Shown here: positions 30,079 to 38,825 of the stretch, in pieces
Layout: each line of letters opens with the position of its first letter
Numbering within the stretch: the stretch's first letter is position 1
Source of the DNA: Pseudomonas sp. TTU2014-080ASC
Lineage (GTDB): Bacteria; Pseudomonadota; Gammaproteobacteria; Pseudomonadales; Pseudomonadaceae
Assembly: GCF_001446935.1 (NCBI RefSeq)
Contig: NZ_LKKK01000001.1
Span: 1,169,364-1,233,363, forward strand
Direction of reading: 5' to 3'
DNA: 64,000 bases
Translations under genes and position numbers: made by a program
Notes under the pieces: generated by a model
Told to the model about the DNA's origin: nothing
The model's database searches: none
What the model saw: only the letters and a program-made list of their open reading frames with translations

Positions 30079-32136
30079 TCAAGCGTTCGGCGCAGCCTGA
30101 TAGGGAGTTTCCTTGTCAGTGCGCTGCGGGTTAACCCACGCGGCGCGGCCGATTTTCAGGGCATAGAACAGGATGCTGAAGACCACCACCAGGAACAGCA
30201 CGCTTAGGCCAGCGTTGGTGTAAGCGTTCATGATCACATGCTGCATCTGACCAAGATCCTTGGCCGGAGCCAGAATTTGACCTGCATCCAACGCCGTTTC
30301 GTACTTCTTGGCCAAGGCCAGGAAACCAACAGCCGGGTTGGTATCGAACAGCTTGATCAGGCTCGCAACCGTGGTGCAGATCAGCAGCCACACAGCAGGT
30401 AGCAAGGTGACCCAGATGTACTGCTGGCGCTTCATTTTGATCAGCACAACAGTGCACAGCATCAGCGCGATACCGGCCAGCATCTGGTTAGAGATGCCGA
30501 ACAGCGGCCACAAGGTGTTGATGCCGCCCAGCGGGTCGACTACGCCCTGATACAACAGATAGCCCCACAGCGCCACGCAACCTGCAGTTGCAATCACGTT
30601 CGCGCCCCAGGATTCGGTGCGACGCAGCGCCGGTACGAAGTTACCCAGCAGGTCCTGCAACATAAAGCGACCTGCACGGGTACCGGCATCCACAGCAGTC
30701 AGAATGAACAGCGCCTCAAACAGAATCGCAAAGTGATACCAGAACGCCATGGTGTTCTCACCCGGCAGCGCCTGGTGAAGAATCTGCGCGATACCCACCG
30801 CCAGCGTTGGCGCACCACCTGCACGGTTGAGAATCGTGTGCTCACCAATGTCCTTGGCCACCGCCTCCAGCGCATCCGGGGTGATCACAAAACCCCAGTT
30901 GCTCACTGCAGCAGCAACACTCACCACATCAGAGCCGACCACGGCGGGTGGGCTGTTCATGGCGAAATACACGCCCGGATCAATGATCGACGCAGCGACC
31001 ATGGCCATGATCGCAACCATAGACTCCATCAGCATGCCGCCATAGCCGATGTAGCGGGCGTGGGTTTCATTGGCCAGTAGCTTCGGCGTGGTGCCAGAGC
31101 TGATCAGCGCGTGGAAGCCCGAAACAGCGCCACAAGCGATGGTGATAAACAGGAACGGGAACAGCGCGCCCTTCCACACCGGGCCGGTGCCGTCGGTGAA
31201 TTGAGTCAGGGCAGGCATCTTCAAGTCTGGAGCCAGAATCAGGATGCCGACGGCCAGCGCCACGATGGTGCCGATCTTCAGGAAGGTCGACAGGTAGTCA
31301 CGTGGGGCCAGAATCAGCCAAACCGGCAGCACTGCAGCGACAAAGCCGTAGCCCACCAACATCCAGGTGATCTGCACACCCGTGAAGGTGAACATCGGCC
31401 CCCACACAGGGTCAGCAGCAACCACGCCGCCCAGCCAGATCGAGCCCAGCAGCAACGCCACACCAATAATGGAGATTTCACCAATGCGGCCCGGGCGGAT
31501 GTAGCGCATGTACACGCCCATAAACATCGCAATCGGTATGGTCGCGATGACCGTGAACATGCCCCAAGGGCTTTCGGCCAGGGCCTTCACCACAATCAGT
31601 GACAGCACCGCAAGGATGATGATCATGATCAGGAAGCAGCCGAACAGGGCAATCGTTCCTGGAATCCGGCCCATTTCCTCACGCACCATATCGCCCAGAG
31701 AGCGCGCATTACGGCGGGTGGAAATGAACAGGACCATGAAATCCTGCACGGCACCGGCCAGCACCACACCGGCAATCAGCCAGAGCGTGCCCGGCAGGTA
31801 GCCCATCTGCGCGGCCAGAACTGGTCCAACCAGCGGTCCCGCACCGGCAATTGCAGCAAAGTGGTGGCCAAACAGCACGTGTTTGTTGGTCGGTACAAAG
31901 TCCAGGCCATCGTTGTTCAACACGGCTGGAGTCGCCCGCGTCGGATCCAGTTGCATCACCTTATTGGCGATAAACAAGCTGTAGTAACGGTACGCCACCA
32001 GATAGATAGCCAGTGCAGCAACCACTATCCACAGCGCGTTGATTGTCTCGCCCCGGCTCAACGCCACTGTACCCAGAGCAAAGGCTCCCAGTAAGGCGAC
32101 TGCGAACCAGGCAAGGTGACCAATCAGTCGATTCAT
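30079..32136 (-). CDS. cstA: CstA family carbon-starvation/pyruvate transporter
   Basis: A 685-residue inner-membrane transporter of the CstA (peptide transporter carbon starvation) family with about 16-18 hydrophobic helices. Signature text includes DFVPTNKHVLFGHHFAAIAGAGPLVGPVLAAQ and GVVLAGAVQDFMVLFISTRRNARS, with a C-terminal extension from about residue 570. E. coli homologues CstA and BtsT import pyruvate. GCAGGAG lies upstream of the ATG. It is the first gene of cstA-ybdD-yjiA. The long upstream gap must carry the control region, but I cannot identify a specific site. Confidence 0.95.
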   Translation of the reverse strand: MNRLIGHLAWFAVALLGAFALGTVALSRGETINALWIVVAALAIYLVAYRYYSLFIANKVMQLDPTRATPAVLNNDGLDFVPTNKHVLFGHHFAAIAGAGPLVGPVLAAQMGYLPGTLWLIAGVVLAGAVQDFMVLFISTRRNARSLGDMVREEMGRIPGTIALFGCFLIMIIILAVLSLIVVKALAESPWGMFTVIATIPIAMFMGVYMRYIRPGRIGEISIIGVALLLGSIWLGGVVAADPVWGPMFTFTGVQITWMLVGYGFVAAVLPVWLILAPRDYLSTFLKIGTIVALAVGILILAPDLKMPALTQFTDGTGPVWKGALFPFLFITIACGAVSGFHALISSGTTPKLLANETHARYIGYGGMLMESMVAIMAMVAASIIDPGVYFAMNSPPAVVGSDVVSVAAAVSNWGFVITPDALEAVAKDIGEHTILNRAGGAPTLAVGIAQILHQALPGENTMAFWYHFAILFEALFILTAVDAGTRAGRFMLQDLLGNFVPALRRTESWGANVIATAGCVALWGYLLYQGVVDPLGGINTLWPLFGISNQMLAGIALMLCTVVLIKMKRQQYIWVTLLPAVWLLICTTVASLIKLFDTNPAVGFLALAKKYETALDAGQILAPAKDLGQMQHVIMNAYTNAGLSVLFLVVVFSILFYALKIGRAAWVNPQRTDKETPYQAAPNA

Positions 32137-32685
32137 TCAAAAACTCCTGCCGTAGGACTTAAGCCTGACAGCACTCCATAGTTGTTATCGTTCTTGCTCC
32201 CTGAGAAGCAGACCCACTCGGTTTCTGAGTTAAGTAACAGCACATTCCCGCAATAAACGCTGGCCGGCTATGCGGAAAGAGCCATTCTAAAGCCCCCGTC
32301 AGGAGCAACCCACCCCCAACTTGTCTAAAACAGGTTAGCTCGGTCAACAAAGCCTGCACCGAAATGTGAAAGTTTCCGGCGAATCTACAGAGCAGGTCTC
32401 ATAGATCTGATACCACTTCCAACTCAAGACTCGTTAACAAGCGTTCCGGATAGGCTTTATGAAGCAAGCACTAGATTGCACATTGCCAGCTATTGCAATG
32501 CCTGGGAACCAACTTGAAGCGGCATATCTCTATTGCTTGCGAGTCTTCTGTTCGTGCATGAACAGCCCGCTGGAAGCCAAGCGCTAATACCACTTAGACC
32601 ATCCGGCTTCACCTGTCTTCACTCCTTTGTGAGGCCACTGGCGCGCCCGGATGCTCACTCATCTGCGCAGTCGTTGGAGAACATC
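32137..32685. other. 549-bp intergenic region between divergent cstA and the MBL-fold gene
   Basis: No credible gene is seen in either strand; short frames lack ribosome binding sites. The region carries both divergent promoters in principle. The one visible structure is the inverted repeat CATTGC-N8-GCAATG (32481-32500) embedded in ATTGCA/TGCAAT text. I found no sigma-54 (GG-N10-GC) site for cstA. Confidence 0.5.
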
Positions 32686-33639
32686 ATGCTTCGATTAAAG
32701 GGATTTTGTCTTAGCCTGCTCTTAAGCCTTCCACTACAACCTGCTCTGGCTGCCTCAGACAACGGCCAAACGCTCGACCTTAAGCAATACAGTGACCGCG
32801 AAAAACTGCCGGACTTCACCGCAGCGGCCTGTCCGGATATGGCCCGCGGACTTACCCAGATCAAAAACAACCTCTACCGCCACACCACCGGCAATGGTCT
32901 GGCCGTGCACAGCGGTCTGGTACTGATCACCAAAGAAGGCGCTTTGGTGATCGACCCGGCTCAGTCCTGCACATCAAAATGGCTGCTGAATGAAATCAAG
33001 ACCCGCTTCAACGTACCGGTTAAGTACGTGATCTACACCCATGGTCATGCTGACCACATCAGCGGTAGCCAGATCTTTCAGGATAACGGTGCTACGGTGG
33101 TCGCCAACCAGCGGGCGGTCGAACCGATTATCGGAGAGAAGCTCGACACGGCTCTGCCAAATAAAGTCTTCGATAAGGACATGAAGATCACTCTGGGCGG
33201 TGAAACCGTACTGCTGCACCATGTGGCCCCAAGTCATTCGGACAGCATGACCATGGTCCTCTTCCCGGACTACAAAGCCTTGCAGTGCACGGATGTGTGC
33301 GAAAGCAAGACGATGCCTTATAACGACCTGCTGGACTTCTACTACCCGGGCTGGATCGAAACACTGGACTGGGTAATCAAACAGGACGTCGATGTCATTG
33401 ATGTGGGGCACTACACTCCGGCCACTCGTCAGGATCAACAGGCGTTGCGCACCTATCTGGTGAGTCTTCATCAACAAGTGTTGGATCTCGTGCGGGCCGG
33501 ACAGTCTTGGGACCAGCTATACCGTAATGTGAAGTTCAGCCCCGAAGTCCAAGCCTGGACAGGCTTTGCCACCATGAAAATGGCTAACGTACAAGGTATG
33601 TACCGCTGGGTATCCAGCCACCGGCGCGGTGCCTGGTAA
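32686..33639 (+). CDS. Secreted metallo-beta-lactamase-fold hydrolase
   Basis: A 317-residue periplasmic protein. The ATG at 32686 (GGAGA 6 nt upstream) is preferred because it exposes a clean signal peptide MLRLKGFCLSLLLSLPLQPALA. The MBL motif THGHADH lies at 118-124 (His119, His121, Asp123, His124), with a further likely ligand in HHVAPSHSDSM. The stretch CTDVCESKTMPYNDLLDFYYPGW resembles a subgroup of MBL proteins near quinoprotein and oxidative genes rather than true beta-lactamases. The substrate is unknown. A GC-rich hairpin ends the gene. Confidence 0.88.
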   Translation: MLRLKGFCLSLLLSLPLQPALAASDNGQTLDLKQYSDREKLPDFTAAACPDMARGLTQIKNNLYRHTTGNGLAVHSGLVLITKEGALVIDPAQSCTSKWLLNEIKTRFNVPVKYVIYTHGHADHISGSQIFQDNGATVVANQRAVEPIIGEKLDTALPNKVFDKDMKITLGGETVLLHHVAPSHSDSMTMVLFPDYKALQCTDVCESKTMPYNDLLDFYYPGWIETLDWVIKQDVDVIDVGHYTPATRQDQQALRTYLVSLHQQVLDLVRAGQSWDQLYRNVKFSPEVQAWTGFATMKMANVQGMYRWVSSHRRGAW

Positions 33640-33654
33640 GACTTAAAGTCCATG

Positions 33655-33676
33655 CTCCCCCGCGCCTGCGGGGGAG
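33655..33676 (+). terminator. GC-rich hairpin after the MBL-fold gene
   Basis: CTCCCCCGC-GCCT-GCGGGGGAG is a 9-bp stem 15 bp past the stop; the following T-tract is short, so termination is likely but not certain. Confidence 0.6.
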
Positions 33677-33863
33677 TTCCGGTTCAGGCAACTTTCAGCT
33701 CCCGCCTACAGTCCCTGCATCACGCACACACTCAAGCGCTCAAACCCAACAATTTCCGTGCCTAAATATCCTTCAGGCTGGATAATCTGCACCCTTGTGC
33801 AACTGTCACAAGCCAGTTACAACTGCCTTAGCTATAGTGGCTAAAACCACCAGGAGTTTTTGC

Positions 33864-34232
33864 ATGAGTGCATCAGGCAATGAGCGTCGGCGATTTCAGC
33901 GCATTGAATTTGACGCGCCCACCACGTTGAAGCAGGGCGAGCGGAGCTGGAATGCCGAATTGCTCGATATTTCGCTCAAGGGCTTGCTGATCAAACGCCC
34001 TGAGCACTGGAACGCAGATCCTAACGAGAACTTCACCGTACAGATTGATCTGACCGAAGATACCCACGTCGTTCTAGATGCGGTGCTCACCCGTTTCCAC
34101 GGAGAAGTATTGGGGTTTGTCTGCCGGCACATTGATCTGGACTCCATCAGCCATCTACGCCGCCTGGTCGAGCTCAACCTGGGCGACGACAGTCTACTGG
34201 AGCGAGAACTGGCTGCCCTGGGTGACGCGTAA
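33864..34232 (+). CDS. mapZ: PilZ-domain c-di-GMP receptor, MapZ-like
   Basis: A 122-residue single PilZ domain. The c-di-GMP motifs are RRFQR (residues 9-13) and DISLKG (35-40). The C-terminal half HIDLDSISHLRRLVELNLGD followed by LLERELA is nearly the same as P. aeruginosa PA4608 (MapZ), which binds c-di-GMP and then inhibits the chemotaxis methyltransferase CheR1. CAGGAG lies 7 nt before the ATG. It is convergent with radA, in the same neighbourhood as PA4608-PA4609. A TATAGT at 33833-33838 may be its -10. Confidence 0.93.
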   Translation: MSASGNERRRFQRIEFDAPTTLKQGERSWNAELLDISLKGLLIKRPEHWNADPNENFTVQIDLTEDTHVVLDAVLTRFHGEVLGFVCRHIDLDSISHLRRLVELNLGDDSLLERELAALGDA

Positions 34233-34289
34233 AGCGAACCGAGTGCAGCCCTGCCTGATCCGCACTGACTTTCTGAATCTCGGATGCGC

Positions 34290-35654
34290 TTATTCGAACA
34301 GCGCATCCAGCGCCTGGTCCAGGCGCGTCACCGCAATCACCTGTAAGCCAGGTGGCGCATCCTTAGGTGCATTGCCTTTCGGGATGATGGCCCGCTTAAA
34401 GCCATGCTTAGCGGCTTCCTTCAGACGCTCCTGACCGCTTGGCACCGGACGAATTTCGCCGGACAACCCCACTTCACCGAATACCAGCACATCGTTCGGC
34501 AATGGCCGGTTACGCAGACTGGAAATGACCGCCGCCAGCAACGCCAGATCAGATGCTGTCTCCAGCACCTTCACACCACCCACTACGTTGAGAAATACGT
34601 CCTGATCATAGGTCGGAATACCGCCGTGCCGGTGCAGTACCGCCAGCAGCATGGCCAGACGGTTTTGGTCTAAGCCCAACGTGACTCGGCGTGGGTTGGC
34701 CATATGGCTGGTATCCACCAGCGCCTGTACTTCCACCAACATCGGTCGCGTACCTTCCCAGGTGGCCATCACCACACTACCGGGCACTTCTTCCTGGGCG
34801 CGGGTGAGGAAAATCGCGGAAGGGTTGGTCACTTCCTTAAGGCCTTTGTCGGTCATGCCGAACACGCCCAACTCGTTGACCGCACCGAAGCGGTTCTTCA
34901 CCGCCCGCAGCAGGCGTAGTCGTCCATCAGACTCGCCTTCGAAATACAGCACCGTATCCACCATGTGCTCCAGCACACGCGGGCCAGCCAATGCGCCCTC
35001 TTTGGTCACGTGGCCAACGAGGAAAATCGCAGTTCCGCTCTGCTTGGCAAAACGCACCAGCAGTGCCGCACTCTCGCGCACTTGGGCGACACCGCCCGGC
35101 GCTGACTGCAGTTGCTCGGTAAAGATGGTTTGGATCGAGTCGATCACCATCACCTTCGGCTTTTCCAGGCGCGCCGTGGCAATAATGCTTTCGATACAGG
35201 TTTCGGTCATGACCTTGAGTTTGTCTTCTGGCAACCCCAGACGGCGGGCGCGCATGGCGACCTGCTGCTGAGACTCCTCACCAGTGACATATAAAGCAGG
35301 AAATTGCGTGGCAATGTTGCACAGGGTTTGCAACAAAATGGTGGATTTTCCGATCCCCGGATCGCCACCAATCAGCACCACGGAACCATCCACAAGGCCG
35401 CCGCCAAGAACCCGGTCCAGCTCACCGGATGCTGTGGAAAACCTCGGCACCTCTTCAACACTGACCTCAGCCAACGTCTTGAGCTGCGCCTGATCCCCCG
35501 CCCATCCGGCCCGGCCACTTGGTGTGGCGCTATTTGCCTCGATCAGGGTTTCCACTAACGTGTTCCATGTACCGCACTCACCGCACTGCCCAGCCCATTT
35601 GGGAAAGGTAGCGCCGCACTCTGTGCAGCCGTACATGCGCTTGGCTTTGGCCAT
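34290..35654 (-). CDS. radA: DNA repair protein RadA
   Basis: A 454-residue RecA-like ATPase that drives branch migration in recombination. Domains: N-terminal zinc finger CTECG...CGECG, Walker A GGDPGIGKST, the RadA motif KNRFG (in AVKNRFGAVNE), and the C-terminal Lon-like domain (DLALLAAVISSLRNRPLP, GEVGLSGEIRPV, AIIPKGNAP). AAGGAG precedes the ATG by 9 nt. Confidence 0.98.
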   Translation of the reverse strand: MAKAKRMYGCTECGATFPKWAGQCGECGTWNTLVETLIEANSATPSGRAGWAGDQAQLKTLAEVSVEEVPRFSTASGELDRVLGGGLVDGSVVLIGGDPGIGKSTILLQTLCNIATQFPALYVTGEESQQQVAMRARRLGLPEDKLKVMTETCIESIIATARLEKPKVMVIDSIQTIFTEQLQSAPGGVAQVRESAALLVRFAKQSGTAIFLVGHVTKEGALAGPRVLEHMVDTVLYFEGESDGRLRLLRAVKNRFGAVNELGVFGMTDKGLKEVTNPSAIFLTRAQEEVPGSVVMATWEGTRPMLVEVQALVDTSHMANPRRVTLGLDQNRLAMLLAVLHRHGGIPTYDQDVFLNVVGGVKVLETASDLALLAAVISSLRNRPLPNDVLVFGEVGLSGEIRPVPSGQERLKEAAKHGFKRAIIPKGNAPKDAPPGLQVIAVTRLDQALDALFE

Positions 35655-35720
35655 TCCGGAACTCCTTCAAAAGCAGAGCCCGGATCATACGAAATAGCTG
35701 GATATATTTACAGCACAGAC

Positions 35721-35999
35721 TTACCCACGGCAGCCATTACCACAGCCACAGCATTGCCCGGACGCACGCTTGAGCTGCCGTGCCAGATCGTCCTTGAGCC
35801 CAACCCGCTCCTGTTTGAGTGCGGTAAGCGCGTCCTCCCCTATTAGTTCGGCTCCCGACTCAATGCGGCAGATCTGCTTATCCAACTCCTCATAAGCATC
35901 CGCCATACGGGCAAAGCGCGTGTCGTTAAGGCGCAGCTCATGCAGCGCATCACGCATCTCGGGAAAGTCTTTCACAAGTGGATGATGTTCAACGTACAT
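35721..35999 (-). CDS. YdcH-type (DUF465) coiled-coil protein with cysteine-rich tail
   Basis: A 92-residue protein of the YdcH/DUF465 family: N-terminal EHHPLVKDFPEMRDALHEL, then two charged helices ending in LKQERVGLKDDLARQL. Unusually it ends in GQCCGCGNGCRG, four cysteines in nine residues, which could bind metal or a cluster. GGAG lies 7 nt before the ATG. A perfect ANR site is placed to activate its promoter. It follows a second DUF465 gene on the same strand. Confidence 0.9.
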   Translation of the reverse strand: MYVEHHPLVKDFPEMRDALHELRLNDTRFARMADAYEELDKQICRIESGAELIGEDALTALKQERVGLKDDLARQLKRASGQCCGCGNGCRG

Positions 36000-36032
36000 G
36001 CGGGCACTCCAACCGTAGGTGTCTGTAACTTC

Positions 36033-36038
36033 AGAATA
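36033..36038 (-). promoter_or_regulatory. -10 element of the ANR-dependent promoter
   Basis: On the minus strand TATTCT (36038-36033, 4/6) falls at -12 to -7 if the ANR site is centred at -41.5. The predicted start (about 36026) leaves a 26-nt leader with GGAG well placed. Confidence 0.5.
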
Positions 36039-36060
36039 TTCCTACGGTGCAGTGCGGGTG

Positions 36061-36074
36061 TTGATCAAGATCAA
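36061..36074. promoter_or_regulatory. ANR/FNR/Dnr box upstream of the cysteine-tailed YdcH gene
   Basis: TTGATCAAGATCAA is a perfect match to TTGAT-N4-ATCAA. Its geometry relative to the TATTCT and the gene start fits a class II, oxygen-limitation-activated promoter. Confidence 0.8.
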
Positions 36075-36083
36075 GCCAAGTGT

Positions 36084-36326
36084 CTAGCCTGCCTTATGCA
36101 GCAGTTCTTCGATCTCATCCTTGAGCGCCACCCGCTGCATTTTCAGCCCTTGCAGCACCAGCGAATCCAATGCCTCCCGCCCGCTCTCAACTTCATAGAT
36201 GCGCTTATCCAGCGCGGCATACTCACCGGCCAGATGACTGAAATGCCCATCTGTAGCCAGTAAACGCTCCAGCTGGCTATTCAGTTCAGGAAACTCGCGG
36301 TGCAACGGATGATGTTCCAACGGCAT
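36084..36326 (-). CDS. YdcH-type (DUF465) protein, second copy
   Basis: An 80-residue DUF465 protein starting [20 protein letters not shown]; it shares the HHPL...FPE start, the [10 protein letters not shown] turn and a C-terminal helix [16 protein letters not shown] with its neighbour but has no cysteine tail. The longer in-frame extension upstream reads through the mscL promoter region and is not credible, so I use the ATG at 36326. It is divergent from mscL. Function of the family is unknown. Confidence 0.9.
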   Translation of the reverse strand: MPLEHHPLHREFPELNSQLERLLATDGHFSHLAGEYAALDKRIYEVESGREALDSLVLQGLKMQRVALKDEIEELLHKAG

Positions 36327-36461
36327 GTCAGTGTCCTCCAGACGACCTGCCCTGAGCCTAGCCGATATCAAACAACGGAAGCAAAGATGCGGCATTTTGA
36401 AGCCCTGCAAAGCCCGCACTACACTTGGGCTACACCCACTCGCGAAAGGAACTGCACCAGC

Positions 36462-36875
36462 ATGAGCATACTCAGTGAATTCAAAGCCTTCGCTGTTAAA
36501 GGCAACGTGGTTGATATGGCCGTTGGTATCATCATCGGTGCTGCCTTCGGCAAAATCGTGTCGTCTTTTGTGGGCGACGTGATCATGCCTCCAATCGGAC
36601 TGCTGATTGGCGGAGTGGACTTCTCTGACCTCGCCATCACCCTCAAAGCGGCTGAGGGCGATATTCCGGCCGTGGTGCTCAGTTACGGCAAATTTATCCA
36701 GACCATTCTCGACTTCGTCATTGTCGCCTTTGCCATTTTCATGGGGATAAAGGTCATCAACCGCCTGAAGCGTGAAGAGGAAGCGGCCCCGGAAGCACCG
36801 CCAGCCCCGAGCCGAGAGGAAGAATTGCTGAGCGAAATCCGTGACCTGCTTAAAGCTCAGCAACACAAAGAGTAG
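36462..36875 (+). CDS. mscL: Large-conductance mechanosensitive channel MscL
   Basis: MscL opens under membrane tension to release solutes on osmotic downshock. The 137 residues start [33 protein letters not shown] (first helix) and include the second helix [23 protein letters not shown] and a charged C-terminal helix ([13 protein letters not shown]). AAAGGA lies 11 nt upstream. A bidirectional terminator follows. Confidence 0.98.
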   Translation: MSILSEFKAFAVKGNVVDMAVGIIIGAAFGKIVSSFVGDVIMPPIGLLIGGVDFSDLAITLKAAEGDIPAVVLSYGKFIQTILDFVIVAFAIFMGIKVINRLKREEEAAPEAPPAPSREEELLSEIRDLLKAQQHKE

Positions 36876-36886
36876 CGATCAGTACA

Positions 36887-36920
36887 AAAAAGAAAGGCAC
36901 CTTACGGTGCCTTTCTTTTT
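36887..36920. terminator. Bidirectional terminator between mscL and the TerC-CBS gene
   Basis: A 15-bp perfect stem (36887-36901 with 36906-36920, loop TTAC) has A-rich and T-rich ends, so it serves both convergent genes. Confidence 0.93.
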
Positions 36921-36938
36921 ATACGCGCAGTGACGCGG

Positions 36939-38492
36939 TCAGACTTGCAGCGGTTTGAGCAGCAACTTGGCCACCCGGCGCTCCTTGACCTCGGTAACGA
37001 TCAGACGCCAGTCGGCGTAATCGACCTCGTCGCCGTTGGCAGGCAGGCGGTCCAGCAGGCTCATGACCAGACCAGCCAGGGTCTGATAATCATCCGTCGC
37101 TCCGGCCTTGAACCCCAGCTGCTCACGCAGTGCAGTCAGGTGAATCGCGCCGTTGACCATATAACCGTCCTCGACGGTTTCGATATCCGGCTCATCCACT
37201 TCACTGGCATCCGGCAGCTCACCGGCGATGGCCTCAAGAATGTCGGTCAGGGTCAGCAAGCCTTCGAAGCCGCCGAACTCATTGACCACAAACGCCACGT
37301 GGGTCGAAGCCTGACGCATCTGCTCCAGAGCGCTCAGCACAGACACGCTGTCAGGCAGATTGACCGGCGAGCGGATCAGGCTTTCGATATCCGGCTGCTC
37401 GCCTTTAAGCAGCTCTTTGAACAGCTCTTTCTTGTGAACGTAGCCCAGCGGTTCATCCGCTGCCTCGCTGCGGGTCACAACCAGACGTGAGTGTGGCGAC
37501 TCCAACAGGGCGTGATGGATGTTTTCCACCGTGTCATCCAGGTTGAAGCTGTCGACCTCCATCCGATCAGTCATGACCTTTTTAATCGACTGCTCGGCCA
37601 GGCTCAGCACACCGCTGATCATCACCCGCTCACGGCGGTCAAACAGCACGCCCTGCGACGAGCTGCCCTCAAGCATATCGGCAATTTCCTCGCCGACTTC
37701 GTCTTCCTGCACCTTGCCCCCCAGCAGGCGCATCACCGCATGGGCTGTGCGCTCACGCAAGCCAAGCTCACCCTGCAAGTTGCGCTTACGGCGCGAGCGG
37801 GCAGTCTGGTTGAACACCTCGATCAGAATCGAGAAGCCAATGGCCGCGTACAGGTAGCCTTTCGGAATATGGAAGCCCAAGCCTTCAGCCGTCAGGCTGA
37901 AGCCGATCATCATCAGGAAGCCCAGGCACAGCATAATCACGGTTGGGCGCGCGTTAACGAACGCCGTCAGCGGCTTGCTCGCTACCATCATCAGGCCCAT
38001 GGAGATCACCACGGCGATCATCATCACTTCCAAGTGTTCAACCATGCCCACGGCGGTGATGACTGCGTCCAGAGAGAACACGGCATCTAGCACGATGATC
38101 TGCGCCACAACCGGCCAGAACTTCGCGTAAGTGCGGCTGCCGCTGGCCTGATGGGTCCTTCCTTCAAGCCGTTCGTGCAACTCCATCGTGGCTTTGAACA
38201 GCAGGAACACACCACCGGTCAGCATGATCAGGTCACGCCCGGAGAAGGTATGACCAAACAGCTCAATCAGCGGCTCAGTCAGCGTCACCAGCCAAGCCAT
38301 GCTCGCCAGCAGGCCCAAGCGCATAATCATCGCCAGGCTCAGGCCGATCAAACGAGCACGATCACGATGCTCAGGCGGCAGCTTGTCCGCAAGTATGGCG
38401 ATAAACACCAGGTTGTCGATCCCCAGAACAATTTCCAGGATGATCAACGTGAACAGCCCTAACCAGGCCGTGGGATCCATGATCCATTCCAT
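36939..38492 (-). CDS. TerC-family membrane protein with CBS pair and CorC/HlyC domain
   Basis: A 517-residue protein like E. coli YoaE/YegH. Residues 1-240 form the TerC membrane domain ([32 protein letters not shown], seven helices, acidic residues in the membrane). Two CBS motifs follow at about 300-420 ([32 protein letters not shown]), then a CorC_HlyC domain (about 435-517). TerC proteins are tied to metal (Mn) export and stress. The ATG at 38492 abuts the stop of a 27-codon upstream frame; a start four codons later is also possible. Confidence 0.92.
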   Translation of the reverse strand: MEWIMDPTAWLGLFTLIILEIVLGIDNLVFIAILADKLPPEHRDRARLIGLSLAMIMRLGLLASMAWLVTLTEPLIELFGHTFSGRDLIMLTGGVFLLFKATMELHERLEGRTHQASGSRTYAKFWPVVAQIIVLDAVFSLDAVITAVGMVEHLEVMMIAVVISMGLMMVASKPLTAFVNARPTVIMLCLGFLMMIGFSLTAEGLGFHIPKGYLYAAIGFSILIEVFNQTARSRRKRNLQGELGLRERTAHAVMRLLGGKVQEDEVGEEIADMLEGSSSQGVLFDRRERVMISGVLSLAEQSIKKVMTDRMEVDSFNLDDTVENIHHALLESPHSRLVVTRSEAADEPLGYVHKKELFKELLKGEQPDIESLIRSPVNLPDSVSVLSALEQMRQASTHVAFVVNEFGGFEGLLTLTDILEAIAGELPDASEVDEPDIETVEDGYMVNGAIHLTALREQLGFKAGATDDYQTLAGLVMSLLDRLPANGDEVDYADWRLIVTEVKERRVAKLLLKPLQV

Positions 38493-38825
38493 TTAACGTG
38501 CAGTTCTCTTGCTGATAAGACGGGTACAGCCGAACGCATCGCGCAGGCCACAGGCACGCGCAAAGTCGATCAACATATAAGGAGGTCGTGCAGCGGACTG
38601 CTGCCGAGGACGCTGGCACAGAGCTGTGCCGCGTAAATTTAATGCCGCACCCGACGCAAATGGCGAGGGCGGCTTACACCTTTCAGTGTCCATATAATCC
38701 GAAAAAAACCATAACAGGCTGCAATCCTAAGGTTAGCGGCCAATAATTACAAAACATCAATTCGTTACCAGATTTCACTTTCAGACGCCGAAGCAGTGAT
38801 CAGGCACGTCAAAGCCTAGTCGGAA
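38493..38825. other. 333-bp intergenic region upstream of the TerC-CBS gene
   Basis: No secure gene. The leader toward the TerC gene can fold two hairpins on the minus strand: GCAGC-N5-GCTGC (38590-38604) and GGCACA-N4-TGTGCC (38615-38630). A 27-codon frame starting at 38576 on the minus strand ends exactly at the TerC ATG but lacks a ribosome binding site. TATATG/ATTATA text near 38690-38697 could be a -10. Confidence 0.4.

Noticed and set aside
32137..32300. Sigma-54 promoter for cstA
   Set aside because: GG/GC pairs near 32262-32275 have spacing of 8 or 12 instead of 10, so the site does not fit.
36084..36866. 260-codon extension of the second YdcH gene across mscL
   Set aside because: The added part is antisense to mscL; the DUF465 domain starts at the ATG at 36326.
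38493..38700. yybP-ykoY manganese riboswitch before the TerC gene
   Set aside because: The conserved GGGGAGUA-type loop was not found; kept only as an open question on RNA control.
38578..38750. AAGGAGGT followed by a GTG and a frame of about 54 codons
   Set aside because: The spacing between GGAGG and GTG is only 2 nt, and the translation has no sign of a real protein.
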